Assembly: GCA_943788815.1 (NCBI GenBank) | Contig: CALSRS010000002.1 | Coordinates: 307,062 to 371,061 of the forward strand | Direction: 5' to 3' | DNA from: an uncultured Gammaproteobacteria bacterium | Lineage (GTDB): Bacteria; Pseudomonadota; Gammaproteobacteria; Eutrophobiales; Eutrophobiaceae | Length of the DNA: 64,000 nt | Shown: one piece after another, positions 42,355 through 52,046 of the stretch | Position numbering within the stretch: position 1 is the stretch's first letter | Layout of the letters: the number at the start of each line of letters is the position of its first letter | The notes under the pieces: generated by a model | What the model was told of the DNA's origin: nothing | Seen by the model: the letters and a program-made list of their open reading frames with translations, nothing else | Database searches by the model: none | Position numbers and translations under genes: made by a program

Positions 42355-42791
42355 AATTTTTCCTATTTATTTTTAAATATCAAAAAATAATTAACTCGGT
42401 TTATGATTATTTTATTCCTGCCTTACACATCACAATAATTTAAAACATTGATTTCATCAACTAAGTAAGAAAAGTGGCCATTCTGAAATGACCGTGGCGG
42501 CACTTTTCCTGATATCATTGCAAGCAATCAAAACTGCAAGCCATAATAATAAGGCAAACTTGCGCATGAAATAGGCCTAAGTACGGTAATAACGCTTCCC
42601 AACAATATATCTAGCTTTTTATATGTAAGGGATCTATTTGTAATTTAGATACTTTGTACAGTTAGATATGACAAAGTTGTTTCGCTTGATTCAAATCAAT
42701 ATTCTGATTGTTAAAACACGAATAATATCCAATACATAAAAAACTATATCGCAATGGTTATCTATATCTAACATAAAGGAATCAAAGCTTT
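42355..42791. other. 437-base region with hairpin and FNR-type promoter
   Basis: The region between the DUF1080 gene and the antiporter carries an imperfect stem GAAAAGTG/CACTTTTC (42469-42508) in its first half and an FNR box with -10 in its second half (see the entry at 42686). No ORF is supported. Confidence 0.5.
42686..42728 (+). promoter_or_regulatory. Consensus FNR/ANR box with class II spacing upstream of antiporter
   Basis: TTGATTCAAATCAA at 42686-42699 matches the FNR-family consensus TTGATNNNNATCAA at all ten fixed positions. TAATAT at 42723-42728 begins 30.5 bases from the centre of the site, which places a -10 box correctly for an activator bound at about -41.5. The start codon at 42792 leaves a leader of about 58 bases. 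Activation under low oxygen is the expected effect. An FNR gene is not in the window. Confidence 0.75.
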
Positions 42792-44090
42792 ATGCAAGAC
42801 ATGTTGTCCTTGGCCATAATCTGGAGTGGCGTATTTTTCTCTTATTACTTTGCGGAAAAAACCAAGCTAACAGCGGTGTTGTATTTTCTGGCATTTGGTT
42901 GCCTGATGGTCAATTTCGGGATACTACCCGAGACATCCAGTGAGTTTATCAGGGGCTTCTCCGAATTAGGCATCATCCTTATCATGTTTGCCCTGGGGTT
43001 TGAGGAAAATACAGGAAACTTCATAAAAGGTATTAAACGAAGCTGGGGGATAGCATTGTTTGGTGCACTCGCACCGTTTGCTGCCGCCTATTGTGTATCA
43101 ATATATTTCTTTGAAGATGTACGTATTGCCATCATGTGCAGTCTTGCAATGACCGCAACGGCTGTCTCACTAACCATGGTGTCACTCAAGAGTGAGAATT
43201 TACAATCAACCCGAGCCGCCACAGGTATTATGACGTCTGCAATCCTGGATGACATTGGGTCTTTAGCTGCGGTTGCGATAATTGTTCCACTTGCAACCGG
43301 CGATGCAGAATTCAGTGCATACGGGATTTTGTTTATATTATTTAAAGCAAGCCTCTTCTTTATTTTTATCAGCCTGCTTGAACTATTTATATTTCCACAT
43401 AAAAGTCATCTTCGTATATTTGATCTGTTTCCTTTTCTCAGAACTTTTGGGATTAAGGGGATACTTTCATTTAGTCGCGGTGAACATTCAACACTATCAG
43501 TATTATTAATCGCCCTAATTATCAGCCTGATCTCTCATGAATTTGGATTTCATCCGGCAGTCGGTGCCTATATGGCAGGTTTAATTATAAAACAGGACTA
43601 TTTTTTCTTTCATGACCATCCCAATACCGATTATTACGACCAAACAAAGAAGATTGTCGATAATGTAGCCTTCTCCTGGATTGGGCCGGTATTTTTTGTG
43701 GAACTGGGGACCAAGATCGTATTTGATCAAAGTATTTTAATTAGTGTCATACCTCATATTATTGCTATGACTGTTGCCCTGCTGGTAGCACAAATTTTGT
43801 CTGCCTCACTCGCTGCCCGGTTCACAGGAGACTTTGAATGGTACGAAAGCATTATGATTGGGTTTGGGATGTTGGGTCGTGCTGAACTTGCTTTTGTGGT
43901 GATGGACATAGGCTACGTACAGCATGATATTATTTCCACCAAAGCATTCTATACCCTGATGGCCACGGCGTTCATCCTGAATACCACCGTGCCTATATCC
44001 ATCAAGATGTGGAAACCCTATTTCATAGGCGATAAAAGGCTGTCTATCAAGCTACTGAACAAAACGATTACGCTTTCTAAAACGAACTGA
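42792..44090 (+). CDS. CPA2-type cation:proton antiporter (KefB-like membrane domain only)
   Basis: Integral membrane antiporter of 432 residues with the Na_H_Exchanger fold. Landmarks are FGILPETSSEFIRGFSELGIILIMFALGFEEN, MTATAVSLTMVSLKSE, GIMTSAILDDIGSLAAVAIIV (with the conserved Asp pair) and VGAYMAGLIIKQDYF. It ends after the last helix without the cytosolic TrkA-N/RCK domain of KefB and KefC, so it is a shorter CPA2 member. It likely exchanges K+ or Na+ for protons. The FNR-type promoter upstream suggests induction when oxygen is low. Confidence 0.9.
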   Translation: MQDMLSLAIIWSGVFFSYYFAEKTKLTAVLYFLAFGCLMVNFGILPETSSEFIRGFSELGIILIMFALGFEENTGNFIKGIKRSWGIALFGALAPFAAAYCVSIYFFEDVRIAIMCSLAMTATAVSLTMVSLKSENLQSTRAATGIMTSAILDDIGSLAAVAIIVPLATGDAEFSAYGILFILFKASLFFIFISLLELFIFPHKSHLRIFDLFPFLRTFGIKGILSFSRGEHSTLSVLLIALIISLISHEFGFHPAVGAYMAGLIIKQDYFFFHDHPNTDYYDQTKKIVDNVAFSWIGPVFFVELGTKIVFDQSILISVIPHIIAMTVALLVAQILSASLAARFTGDFEWYESIMIGFGMLGRAELAFVVMDIGYVQHDIISTKAFYTLMATAFILNTTVPISIKMWKPYFIGDKRLSIKLLNKTITLSKTN

Positions 44091-44394
44091 TGCAGTTTAA
44101 TTTTTCTAGTTTATTGGTTATAAAATTGAAGAGCAAATAACATAGTAAAAATTAACTTTGAGCATTAACTGTTGGCATTTTATTTTGTTCCTTTCCTATA
44201 CCACACAATTGTTTAAACACTTGAATTCATATATTGGCACAATCGCTGGCAACCCTGATGGAAGAGTCATCAGCTCAAAGTTAGTCGATCAGATAAGCGT
44301 AATTCCCGTGGTGTTTTTGTAATTAAATCTCGTAGAATCAGTGGTTATGGAACATAACTAATTCAGACCAATCCTGGCTAATTAAAAATTCTGA
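44091..44394. other. Gene-free gap with 11-bp inverted repeat arms
   Basis: No gene is supported in these 304 bases. TAACTTTGAGC (44153-44163) and GCTCAAAGTTA (44273-44283) are perfect 11-base inverted arms 109 bases apart, which could close a structured RNA or bound a small element. Arms of this size at this distance are expected about twice by chance in a window this long, so the support is weak. Confidence 0.3.
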
Positions 44395-45777
44395 TCACCT
44401 GGAAAGCCAGACCAGCGCGGTATAGAGACCTGCTGCCAATTGTTTTGGGCGTTCAACATGACCGTAGTGGGTCATTGGCACATCAAATAAAAGTACTCTT
44501 ACGGGAGTGTGAGGATTTAAGCGCCTGAGTTCATTCGCCATCTGAAATGTACTTGCCATTTCTGGATTGTCCTTGTTCCAGTGTCCGGTATCCAGCCTGG
44601 CTGTAGTTAGTATAATTTTCTGATATCCGGTTATTGGGGCACGCAGGGGTGAAAACAGATCACTAACAACTTTTTCAGCATCCACTCCGAAAGGGTTGTC
44701 CTTCAAAACATCTATCACCTGATTAATGGTACCTTCCATCATTCCAGAAATCGCGCCCCGTCGTTCCATGTCCTGTAAAGGTTGCTTAAAATGCGGCCTT
44801 CTTTGAAATTCCTGTATACCCATCCATCTCTTTGCAATCTCCTCCCTACTCAAACCTTCTTCCCAGACAGGATTTAAAGGTCCAAGGTAATCTCCAGAAT
44901 AGTTATCGATTGGGCGGGGTCGCATCCTTTCTATGGGGGGGTAGCTGTTGACTGTCTGAGTGTATCCCCATCTGTCTTGCATTGCTTTCTGGCTGGATGT
45001 CCCTCCACTACCCCAACCAAGAATCTTGCCATGCATACGTTGCTGTAATGTTGTGCCCTGTAGCATGTAGGGAATTTCTCCTGCTGTTGAATGACCAATA
45101 ATGACAACGTCGTCATTCGTTACATGCTCTATCAATTGTTTTACACCGTCTGCTACCAGTTTGAAGGTATAAGATGCAGTACGTACTGCAACTTCTTCAT
45201 CAGTAAATTCCTTATCGAGTAGATATGCAGGAGTGCGCTTTCCCAGCTCTTCTTCTATCCAACCACCATAACGAAAATTACCCGGGATGGTCACCAGTAA
45301 CACGGGAACTCGCTGTGCCAGATACTGGCCAATACCAGGGTTGTTTAATGGGTCGAGAAAGAATTCATACCAATTGGACGAGCCACCATGGATCAGGACT
45401 AGTGTTGGTAAACCCTTTACGGAATTTTCAGGTGTCAGGTGCAAACCGGTGATGTCCCATTGGAGTCCATATTTATCATAACGGAGTCGATGCCAACGTG
45501 ATTTATAACCGGTTACGGAGGCGGGAATAGATTCCAATTTTCTTGGATCCAGGGTCCCTTGAATTGCGGAATCCGCCAGTTTTTTTACCGTCTCACCGTT
45601 ATCTGGTAACGACCAACCCAGGCGCTCGAACATCGACTCGGATACAACATGATAAGGTTGACTTGTTTCAAGCATTTCGAGAATTTCCGACTCCGGATTT
45701 CGTAGCTGCTGTGAAATAGTATTACTACTTATAAAAATAATTAGATAGGCAACTGATGCAGTAAATCGTTTAAACAT
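44395..45777 (-). CDS. Exported alpha/beta hydrolase
   Basis: Exported serine hydrolase of 460 residues with a signal peptide (ASVAYLIIFISSNTISQQ). The oxyanion strand is TLVLIHGGSSNWYEFFLDPLNNPG, the nucleophile elbow is VVIIGHSTAGEIPYML (Ser near residue 230), and a GLYTALVWLSR C-terminus follows the histidine of MTHYGHVERPKQLAAG. The substrate is unknown; similar exported hydrolases act on esters. Downstream of the YtcJ-type amidohydrolase with a 31-base gap on the same strand, so they are probably one transcript. Confidence 0.88.
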   Translation of the reverse strand: MFKRFTASVAYLIIFISSNTISQQLRNPESEILEMLETSQPYHVVSESMFERLGWSLPDNGETVKKLADSAIQGTLDPRKLESIPASVTGYKSRWHRLRYDKYGLQWDITGLHLTPENSVKGLPTLVLIHGGSSNWYEFFLDPLNNPGIGQYLAQRVPVLLVTIPGNFRYGGWIEEELGKRTPAYLLDKEFTDEEVAVRTASYTFKLVADGVKQLIEHVTNDDVVIIGHSTAGEIPYMLQGTTLQQRMHGKILGWGSGGTSSQKAMQDRWGYTQTVNSYPPIERMRPRPIDNYSGDYLGPLNPVWEEGLSREEIAKRWMGIQEFQRRPHFKQPLQDMERRGAISGMMEGTINQVIDVLKDNPFGVDAEKVVSDLFSPLRAPITGYQKIILTTARLDTGHWNKDNPEMASTFQMANELRRLNPHTPVRVLLFDVPMTHYGHVERPKQLAAGLYTALVWLSR

Positions 45778-45808
45778 TTTATACTCTCACTTTAAATTTA
45801 TAATACAT

Positions 45809-47713
45809 TCATAAATTTTGTAAAGGTGGGCATGACTTTGGAGGACCTTTGAATACATACCTGTTTTCCAGGGGTCTGGATGGCCAGGTAGCGGGACCAA
45901 CCGCTGACATACCAACCTCTGCGGCCAGGTCAGGTAAAAGATGTACTGTCTTACCTCCTAATACTGTCATAAGTACTTTGATATTTGGAATATCATCTAC
46001 CGGTATTGACAGAATATCCCTATCCAGTACGGTAAAATCTGCAATTTTCCCTGGCTCAAGTGAACCCAGTCGGTCCTCACGTAATACATAATAAGCACCC
46101 CAGGTGGTCAGGGCCTTGAGTTGCGTAATGAGATCCGTACCTTCTTCTTTTGCAAAGGTACGATCACAACCAGAATTGTACCGTGTCATCCCGACCCAGA
46201 TATTATAAAAAATAAAATGTGGCAAGGCACGATCAATTTCCTGGGTGTTCATGATTCCTGCCCTGGTCACACTTTGCCGGGGCACTGCATAATGGGCATA
46301 TTCTTCACCATAGTTACGAACTCGATAAGCAACATCATATCCTGTACGATTTTCCCATAGGACGGTATTTATCATACTGATCATCATGCCCAAACGTTTG
46401 ATTCTGGGTATCTGGTCCGGTCTGGGTGCACCTGAGGCGTGGTCAAAGGCATGCCGACGTGAACGAATCTCTTCGAGACTCAAGCCAGCCAGTGCACTTT
46501 GTTCTTCTATGACGTCCATGAGATTATCAATATCCTTGTCCCCTCCGGTATGCATGGCCGCGACACGTCCACCGGTACGGACAATATCTTCCAGCACCCT
46601 ACGACCTGGTTGCCCAGGATCAAAGACACAACTTTCCTGTTGTTTTACTCTTTGTGAAGCCGCCAGAGTGGTGCACGTACCGCCAACCCGCTGGCCCTGA
46701 GCACCAATATTCCAAAGATAATCAGAACCGTTACCCACCAAGGCTGAAAGCAATCGGATGGTATGCAGTTCCTCATTAGGTCCTGAGTAACTCCAGGCGA
46801 AACGAGCTGGCATCCTGCCTTGTTGATCAAGATTGGATAGAGCCTGTAAATTGTTCAAGGTATAAGGAGAAGAGCCGAATGTGGAAATACCATGAGCAGT
46901 CCATAGTTCCATCTGGGCCTTTAACAAATCCGCATTCTTTTTGGTCTTGCCATGGAGAATAATATCCGGCTCAAGCATTCGACCACTGGCTGACATTTGC
47001 CCTTCAGGCCCACGGTCTCCACTTCCCCCACCTGTATATTCACCTGGAAATACTCTGCTAATTTCTTCCACTCCCCGTTGATTGACTAGTCCTCGTATAA
47101 AACCATTTTTTACCCGCACCGGATTATTCGGAGCCAACTCATTAATTCGTTGCAAACTTACATGCTGAAAAAAGTCGGTGAAGAGTTTTGGCATGTGTTC
47201 GAAATTGCCACCAAAGTCGGAGCTTAAGAAAATCCACTGCCCGGGTTTGGCAACACTGATGGCGTCCCTCAATACCTGCTCCCAATTGGCGATCTGTTCG
47301 TCAGCTGTACCTTCGAGAAATCTGACGACAATATCTTCATTCCCCTCAGGGAAAACATGATTTAAGGATGAAGGTTCCGTCCAGGCCCAGTCTGTGGGAT
47401 GTTCGTGGGTTAGAATAAAGCTGGGCATCACCGTACGGCCATTGAGATCGATTTGTTTTGTTTGCGGCCCGGCCAGGTTGCGGATGGCTTCGGTCGTGCC
47501 GAGCTCAACAATGATGTCTGCCTTTATGGCCATTGCCTGATTGATACTACCGGGATCCGATGAGAAAGATGGATCATCCATGGTAATGATATTTGCATTA
47601 TAAATGATCAGATCTGGGCTGCCGTGGAATTCTTGTGCTGTAGCGAATTGAGAATAAAAATACCCAGCAAATAAAAATAATATTATATAAAGGCGACATT
47701 TTAAAAAGTTCAT
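45809..47713 (-). CDS. Exported YtcJ-type amidohydrolase (copy 1)
   Basis: Metal-dependent hydrolase of 634 residues with a signal peptide (YIILFLFAGYFYSQFATAQ). It is in the amidohydrolase_3 / YtcJ group: DLIIYNANIITMDDPS, VMPSFILTHEHPTDWAW with the first metal histidines (near residue 103), MHTGGDKDIDNLMDVIEE, RRHAFDHASGAPRPDQIPRIKRLGM, and the C-terminal GSLEPGKIADFTVLDRDILSIP. It shares this plan with the gene at 50091. The substrate is unknown. Its promoter region contains two palindromes at 47795-47843. Confidence 0.88.
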   Translation of the reverse strand: MNFLKCRLYIILFLFAGYFYSQFATAQEFHGSPDLIIYNANIITMDDPSFSSDPGSINQAMAIKADIIVELGTTEAIRNLAGPQTKQIDLNGRTVMPSFILTHEHPTDWAWTEPSSLNHVFPEGNEDIVVRFLEGTADEQIANWEQVLRDAISVAKPGQWIFLSSDFGGNFEHMPKLFTDFFQHVSLQRINELAPNNPVRVKNGFIRGLVNQRGVEEISRVFPGEYTGGGSGDRGPEGQMSASGRMLEPDIILHGKTKKNADLLKAQMELWTAHGISTFGSSPYTLNNLQALSNLDQQGRMPARFAWSYSGPNEELHTIRLLSALVGNGSDYLWNIGAQGQRVGGTCTTLAASQRVKQQESCVFDPGQPGRRVLEDIVRTGGRVAAMHTGGDKDIDNLMDVIEEQSALAGLSLEEIRSRRHAFDHASGAPRPDQIPRIKRLGMMISMINTVLWENRTGYDVAYRVRNYGEEYAHYAVPRQSVTRAGIMNTQEIDRALPHFIFYNIWVGMTRYNSGCDRTFAKEEGTDLITQLKALTTWGAYYVLREDRLGSLEPGKIADFTVLDRDILSIPVDDIPNIKVLMTVLGGKTVHLLPDLAAEVGMSAVGPATWPSRPLENRYVFKGPPKSCPPLQNL

Positions 47714-47794
47714 AACTCCCCCAACTTTCTATATTTCATATTGATGGCATAAACGGGTGTATGCAATTTTTCTCAGTACAATTGGTACTATAAT

Positions 47795-47843
47795 AGAACA
47801 AAATTTGTTCTCAATAACTATATTCTAATATCATCAGAATATA
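47795..47843. promoter_or_regulatory. Two palindromes in the divergent promoter region
   Basis: AGAACAAA-A-TTTGTTCT (47795-47811) and TATATTCT-N9-AGAATATA (47819-47843) lie between the divergent amidohydrolase and the CMD-like gene. Both have perfect 8-base arms and could be operators of a TetR-, GntR- or IclR-type regulator, but no regulator gene is nearby. Chance is not excluded. Confidence 0.35.
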
Positions 47844-47926
47844 AATAAGTCATAAATAATTACACTCCAAATAAAGACTTTGTTTTAATTAGTACTATTC
47901 ATCCCCACCATATTACAGGAGGACAA

Positions 47927-48627
47927 ATGAAATCTATTATTAATTTGATACAAAATAAAAATCACATCAACTTATACTTATTGTCTATTTGTTTACTCGC
48001 TTTTAGTCTGATAAATATGGAATTGATAGCACAGGAAAATACCATTACAGAGGCAGAATATAATGCATCACTTCCTGAAGATGTCTATCCAAATCGGGGA
48101 ATAGATTACCAGTTGTCAACAGAGATAACCTGGAAGAACATCGAAAAGCTGTCTATGATGGCTTGATCTCTCCAAATACCAGAACACTGGCCGGAATCAG
48201 AGGCCCTGGGGGACTTCGATTACATGGCAGTGAAGATTTATCACAATCACAAGTTGATCGAAAAACGCAGGAGCTGGCGCGATTAGTTGTTTCAAGAGAG
48301 ATGGGCCAGGTTTTTGAGTGGACAGTACATGAACCAGTTGCATTAAGATTTGGTCTGGACCCTGAGATTATCAATGTCATTCGTTACAGGAAATCACTGG
48401 ACGGAGTCCCAGAAAGAGAAGCCTCCATTATACAACTTGGCAGGGAAATTTTTCAGAACCATAAGGTCAGTCCGGAAACCTTTGCGAGAGTACAAAAACA
48501 TCTGGGAAATCGCGATCTGATTGATCTATGTTACTACATGGGCAACTATACAAGGACAGCTATTCTTCTACACACTGTCGACGCCCATCTCCCTTACGAT
48601 CGGGAATCGTTATTACCCTTACCATAA
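47927..48627 (+). pseudogene. Carboxymuconolactone decarboxylase-like protein, broken by a -1 frameshift
   Basis: Two ORFs (47927-48166 and 48163-48627) are pieces of one gene. The first gives a signal peptide and a tail ASLPEDVYPNRG; the second supplies the CMD/AhpD-like domain (SPNTRTLAGIRGPGGLRLHG, REMGQVFEWTVHEPVALRFGLDPEIINVI, LCYYMGNYTRTAILLHTVD). Between them the other frame reads NRLPVVNRDNLEEHRKAVYDGLISPN, which continues the family. One extra G in GGGG at 48096-48099 would restore a single 233-residue protein. AGGAGG precedes the ATG at 47927. Either a recent mutation or a sequencing error in a homopolymer. No CxxC redox motif is seen, so it is not a classical AhpD. Confidence 0.85.
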
Positions 48628-48710
48628 GAATTTCATTTTTGTTAGATTAAAATACTGGTCAATCCAATTTTTACTCCTTAACAACCCAGAAGTAATTACC
48701 GCATTTTAAT

Positions 48711-49742
48711 CTAATTATTTAATAATTTATTTTGCATCTGGGCAAGTTCAGGTGTCCAAATTCCCTGTTCCTTGAAGTACCGTATTGCCCCTGAATGAAA
48801 TGGGATTTTAGGATCAGTGAGTGTCCTTTTAACTGTCCACTGTTTCGCAGCATTATGATAGTTGCCAAATTCATCCAGATTCTCGAATAATGTTTTTGTT
48901 ATCGTGTAGACCTGCTCTTCAGTAACATGAGACGCTGCGACTAAATAAGTGTTTAAGCCAAAGGCAGTAAATTCCTTTTCTTGCCCTTCAAAATGACCTG
49001 CTTTGAAGGTTTGGGTAAACATATATGCAGGAACACGTTTCTTCATTTCCATAAATACATCATCGGGGATATACAGTGGATCTACCAACCCATCTCTGAA
49101 CAACTGAACCACGGCGGGTACCCTTGCACCACCTGGGATAATGGTTCCGTGTACCGTACCTGATTTGATGTGTCTTAGGGATTCCTTGGTGTTTTTTGTT
49201 GATACGATATTTACATCATCAAGATTTGCAGCATTCACAAGGGATGTTGAAATTTCATATAATTCCGGAAGCGCTGGTCTTCGGCCTATTAATATTTTTC
49301 CGTCTAAATCTTCCAGTGATTTAATATTACTTTTTCGACGTACCAGTATAAACCGATAGCTTGCCTGCCCCTGGGCAATCAAGGTAACGCCTGTTGGGTT
49401 TTTGAAAGGTTGCACCCCATAACGACCATCATACGAGGCGCCTGAATTGGTAATAGCATAATCTATCTTTGATGCATTCAGACTGAAAATATTTGCATAG
49501 GAACCACCTATTGGTTCAACAGTGATATTTATCCCTGCGTGTTTTTGCATCAGACTCCCAAGTCCATTGGCAATTATATAAAACGTACTACCAACGCTGG
49601 ATGTTCCGAATCTGGCAAAGGAATTATTATTTTCTTGTGCATTAATACTGGTAGTCGAGAATGCAAATAAACTAACTAAGACACAAAGCACAATGTACTT
49701 ATAATAATTTTTGAACATCTTAAGGGCTTTGCAAGAATTCAT
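48711..49742 (-). CDS. TAXI-family TRAP transporter solute-binding protein
   Basis: Periplasmic binding protein of 343 residues with a signal peptide (VLCVLVSLFAFSTTSINAQ). The TAXI family pattern is visible: FARFGTSSVGSTFYIIANGLGSLMQKHAGINITVEPIGGSYANI, IDYAITNSGASYDG, VVQLFRDGLVDPLYIPDDV and FHSGAIRYFKEQGIWTPELA. It would feed the fused TRAP permease encoded on the other strand at 52047. The ligand is unknown; TAXI proteins bind carboxylates and amino acids. Confidence 0.92.
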   Translation of the reverse strand: MNSCKALKMFKNYYKYIVLCVLVSLFAFSTTSINAQENNNSFARFGTSSVGSTFYIIANGLGSLMQKHAGINITVEPIGGSYANIFSLNASKIDYAITNSGASYDGRYGVQPFKNPTGVTLIAQGQASYRFILVRRKSNIKSLEDLDGKILIGRRPALPELYEISTSLVNAANLDDVNIVSTKNTKESLRHIKSGTVHGTIIPGGARVPAVVQLFRDGLVDPLYIPDDVFMEMKKRVPAYMFTQTFKAGHFEGQEKEFTAFGLNTYLVAASHVTEEQVYTITKTLFENLDEFGNYHNAAKQWTVKRTLTDPKIPFHSGAIRYFKEQGIWTPELAQMQNKLLNN

Positions 49743-50090
49743 TTAGTCTTTAATTACAACGAAACCATTTGTGTATATAGCGCTAATGATATTATATTTA
49801 AAAATTCTTCTATACCTTATATATTATGAACCCGCTTGGTTAATAAATTCCACATGGTAAATTTCACTAAAAATCCATTATCTTATCTGACTCTCGTCAT
49901 TACCAGCCAATTATTGAACAAATATAATAAGTTACAAATATTATGTCTCTACTATAATAAAGAAATCTATAGTTAAGTTCTGGTGTTTATCTTGCTTAAA
50001 TATTGGAAGGTGCTAACCTAATTCTGGTTTATAAAACTTCCTAATGTCTTGTCGATTTATTATTTAAAACGCCCGGGGGGGGATTGATAC
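49743..50090. other. Divergent promoter region, TAXI binding protein / amidohydrolase 2
   Basis: These 348 AT-rich bases separate divergent genes. No ORF, hairpin with T-tract, or FNR-like site is seen. A G-rich run GGGGGGGG just before ATG 50091 probably serves as the ribosome binding site. Confidence 0.5.
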
Positions 50091-51965
50091 ATGTTTAATA
50101 TTATTAGAATAGGGTTCATCAAACAGTTCCTGATTATTCTTACCTGCCTTTCATTTCAGACCGCAGTCGCACAATCATTTGTTATTACGCCTGATACAAT
50201 AATGGTTAATGGAAAAGTAGTCACAGCTGACAATGACGACCCCGAAGCGGTAACTATTGCTGAGGCCATAGCCATCAGAGACGGTAAAATCATTGCCGTT
50301 GGTAGCAACGCTGAGATTCGTAATATGGCAGTTCAAGGGACTGAAGTTATTGACGTGAACTCCCGTACTGTAATACCTGGACTTATCGATACCCATACCC
50401 ATTTATACGAAACCTCATTGGGTTTTCCCTGGGCAGCAGATGTAGACCCACAATTACTCAATATATTGTTAGTGGCCAAATCAGAAGATGAAGCGGTTTC
50501 ACTGGCCGAAGCTGCAATTAAGGCAAGAGCACGGGAAGTTGGTCCTGGCAAATGGATAAAGGTACGGATGAATCCTTCCAATATCGCTCATGCCGTGTTC
50601 GGTTCCCGTATTACCCGCAGGGTACTGGATGAATGGGCCCCTAATAATAAAGTAATGATCCGCACCCGTGCATCGGTAGTCACGAGTTCGAATGGTATCA
50701 ATGAATTTGAAGAATATTTTGGCCGCGAGATCCCTGACGTATATTGGGTAAACGGTGCGGAAGGAAAAGAACTGGGTTGGTCCAGACAGTATGTGGACTT
50801 CCCTCGTTCCGCCGCCATAGACCTGATCATGGAAAATCAAATGGAACGGTATTCAGAGGTTTATAAATCTGTGCTTCAGGTAAACGCCCAGAACGGCATC
50901 ACGACCCATGGCACACATGCACAATCCAAAAACGGATATACGGTTGCACTGATGCTGGATCGCAAAGGGGAAATGCCCATACGTTGGGCCTGGAGCCTGG
51001 GTTGGGCACATATATTTACAGACACACCAGAAGCGTTTTACGAAAATTACCATGATGAGGCGGGGTACGGTTCGGATTTTCTCTGGAATGTAGGCATGAA
51101 TCCCGTGAGTATGGACGGTGGTGCTATCGCCATGTGTACCACTATTAATGCCAGACAAGACGTCAAAGAACGTGAGCGATGCACAGCGGATGCAACTGAA
51201 GTCGGCATATTGCGTATTCGGGCATTGAAGGCCGCAATTAAAAATGGATTAAATATCGCTGGACATCACATCGCTGGTGACAAGGCGCTGGATTATTACC
51301 AGGACGCCATTGAACAATCAGGCCTTAGTCTGGAGAAGATCCGTTCCCTTAACCTGCAATCCGATCACTGTCACCAGGTCAGACCGGATCAGGTCGAACG
51401 TGCAGCACGGTTGGGACAGACATTTAGTTGTGATGCCTCAGAGGAGGTCGCCACAGTTATTGCCAGGGATTATGGTGAGGAATACCTGGGTCGATATGCT
51501 CCGTATGCAACTATGCTAAAGAACGGAATAAAACCGATGATCAGTGAGTTTGGTAGTCAACAAAGTGTCAGAAATTCACCGTTTGAATATGGCTATATTT
51601 TTCTTACCAGGAGAAGTCTTGATGGAAAACTGGCCATGGGTGTTCCAGAGGAAGCGATTCCAGATCGCATGACTATGTTATTAATGATGACACGATGGGC
51701 CTCACCGTCAATCTATAGGGGCGATGTACTGGGCTCCATTGAACCGGGAAAATATGCTGACATTACCGTGTTGGATAATGATGTCATTGATGCACCCCTT
51801 GAAGAGTTACCCTACATTAAACCCATTATGACTATGGTTCAGGGCAAGATTGTATTTGAGGATCCCCAATTACGAGGAAATACATTACGGTTTAATACTG
51901 AAACTGCAATATGGGAAAAAGATATCGCGCAGGAATTTCAAAATAGCTCCTTATGGCGGTGGTAA
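50091..51965 (+). CDS. Exported YtcJ-type amidohydrolase (copy 2)
   Basis: Metal-dependent hydrolase of 624 residues, paralogous to 45809. A signal peptide (FLIILTCLSFQTAVAQS) is followed by the amidohydrolase_3 fold with TVIPGLIDTHTHLYETSLG (metal HxH near residue 98), GITTHGTHAQSKNGYTVALMLDRKGEMPIRWAWSLGW, AGHHIAGDKALDYYQDAIEQ, LQSDHCHQVRPDQVERAARLGQ and GDVLGSIEPGKYADITVLDND. The HxH motif is more canonical than in copy 1. A strong 14-bp hairpin follows before the TRAP permease. Confidence 0.9.
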   Translation: MFNIIRIGFIKQFLIILTCLSFQTAVAQSFVITPDTIMVNGKVVTADNDDPEAVTIAEAIAIRDGKIIAVGSNAEIRNMAVQGTEVIDVNSRTVIPGLIDTHTHLYETSLGFPWAADVDPQLLNILLVAKSEDEAVSLAEAAIKARAREVGPGKWIKVRMNPSNIAHAVFGSRITRRVLDEWAPNNKVMIRTRASVVTSSNGINEFEEYFGREIPDVYWVNGAEGKELGWSRQYVDFPRSAAIDLIMENQMERYSEVYKSVLQVNAQNGITTHGTHAQSKNGYTVALMLDRKGEMPIRWAWSLGWAHIFTDTPEAFYENYHDEAGYGSDFLWNVGMNPVSMDGGAIAMCTTINARQDVKERERCTADATEVGILRIRALKAAIKNGLNIAGHHIAGDKALDYYQDAIEQSGLSLEKIRSLNLQSDHCHQVRPDQVERAARLGQTFSCDASEEVATVIARDYGEEYLGRYAPYATMLKNGIKPMISEFGSQQSVRNSPFEYGYIFLTRRSLDGKLAMGVPEEAIPDRMTMLLMMTRWASPSIYRGDVLGSIEPGKYADITVLDNDVIDAPLEELPYIKPIMTMVQGKIVFEDPQLRGNTLRFNTETAIWEKDIAQEFQNSSLWRW

Positions 51966-51993
51966 TGTAATTAAAAAACATTTTGTTAATATT

Positions 51994-52028
51994 AAGATGC
52001 TACAAGTCAACCATACTTGTAGCATCTT
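51994..52028 (+). terminator. 14-bp perfect hairpin between amidohydrolase and TRAP permease
   Basis: AAGATGCTACAAGT and ACTTGTAGCATCTT pair perfectly over a 7-base loop, followed by GTTGATATTTTC. A 14-bp perfect stem this tight is unlikely by chance. It probably ends or attenuates amidohydrolase transcripts, leaving the permease ATG at 52047, 18 bases after the stem. Confidence 0.7.
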
Positions 52029-52046
52029 GTTGATATTTTCATAAGC

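Noticed and set aside
44153-44283. 11-base inverted arms 109 bases apart
   Set aside because: About two such pairs are expected by chance in a window this size, so it is listed only as a weak feature and not as a finding.
45809-51965. The two amidohydrolase genes as a recent tandem duplication
   Set aside because: They share motifs but differ through most of the sequence and lie on opposite strands, so they are old paralogues.
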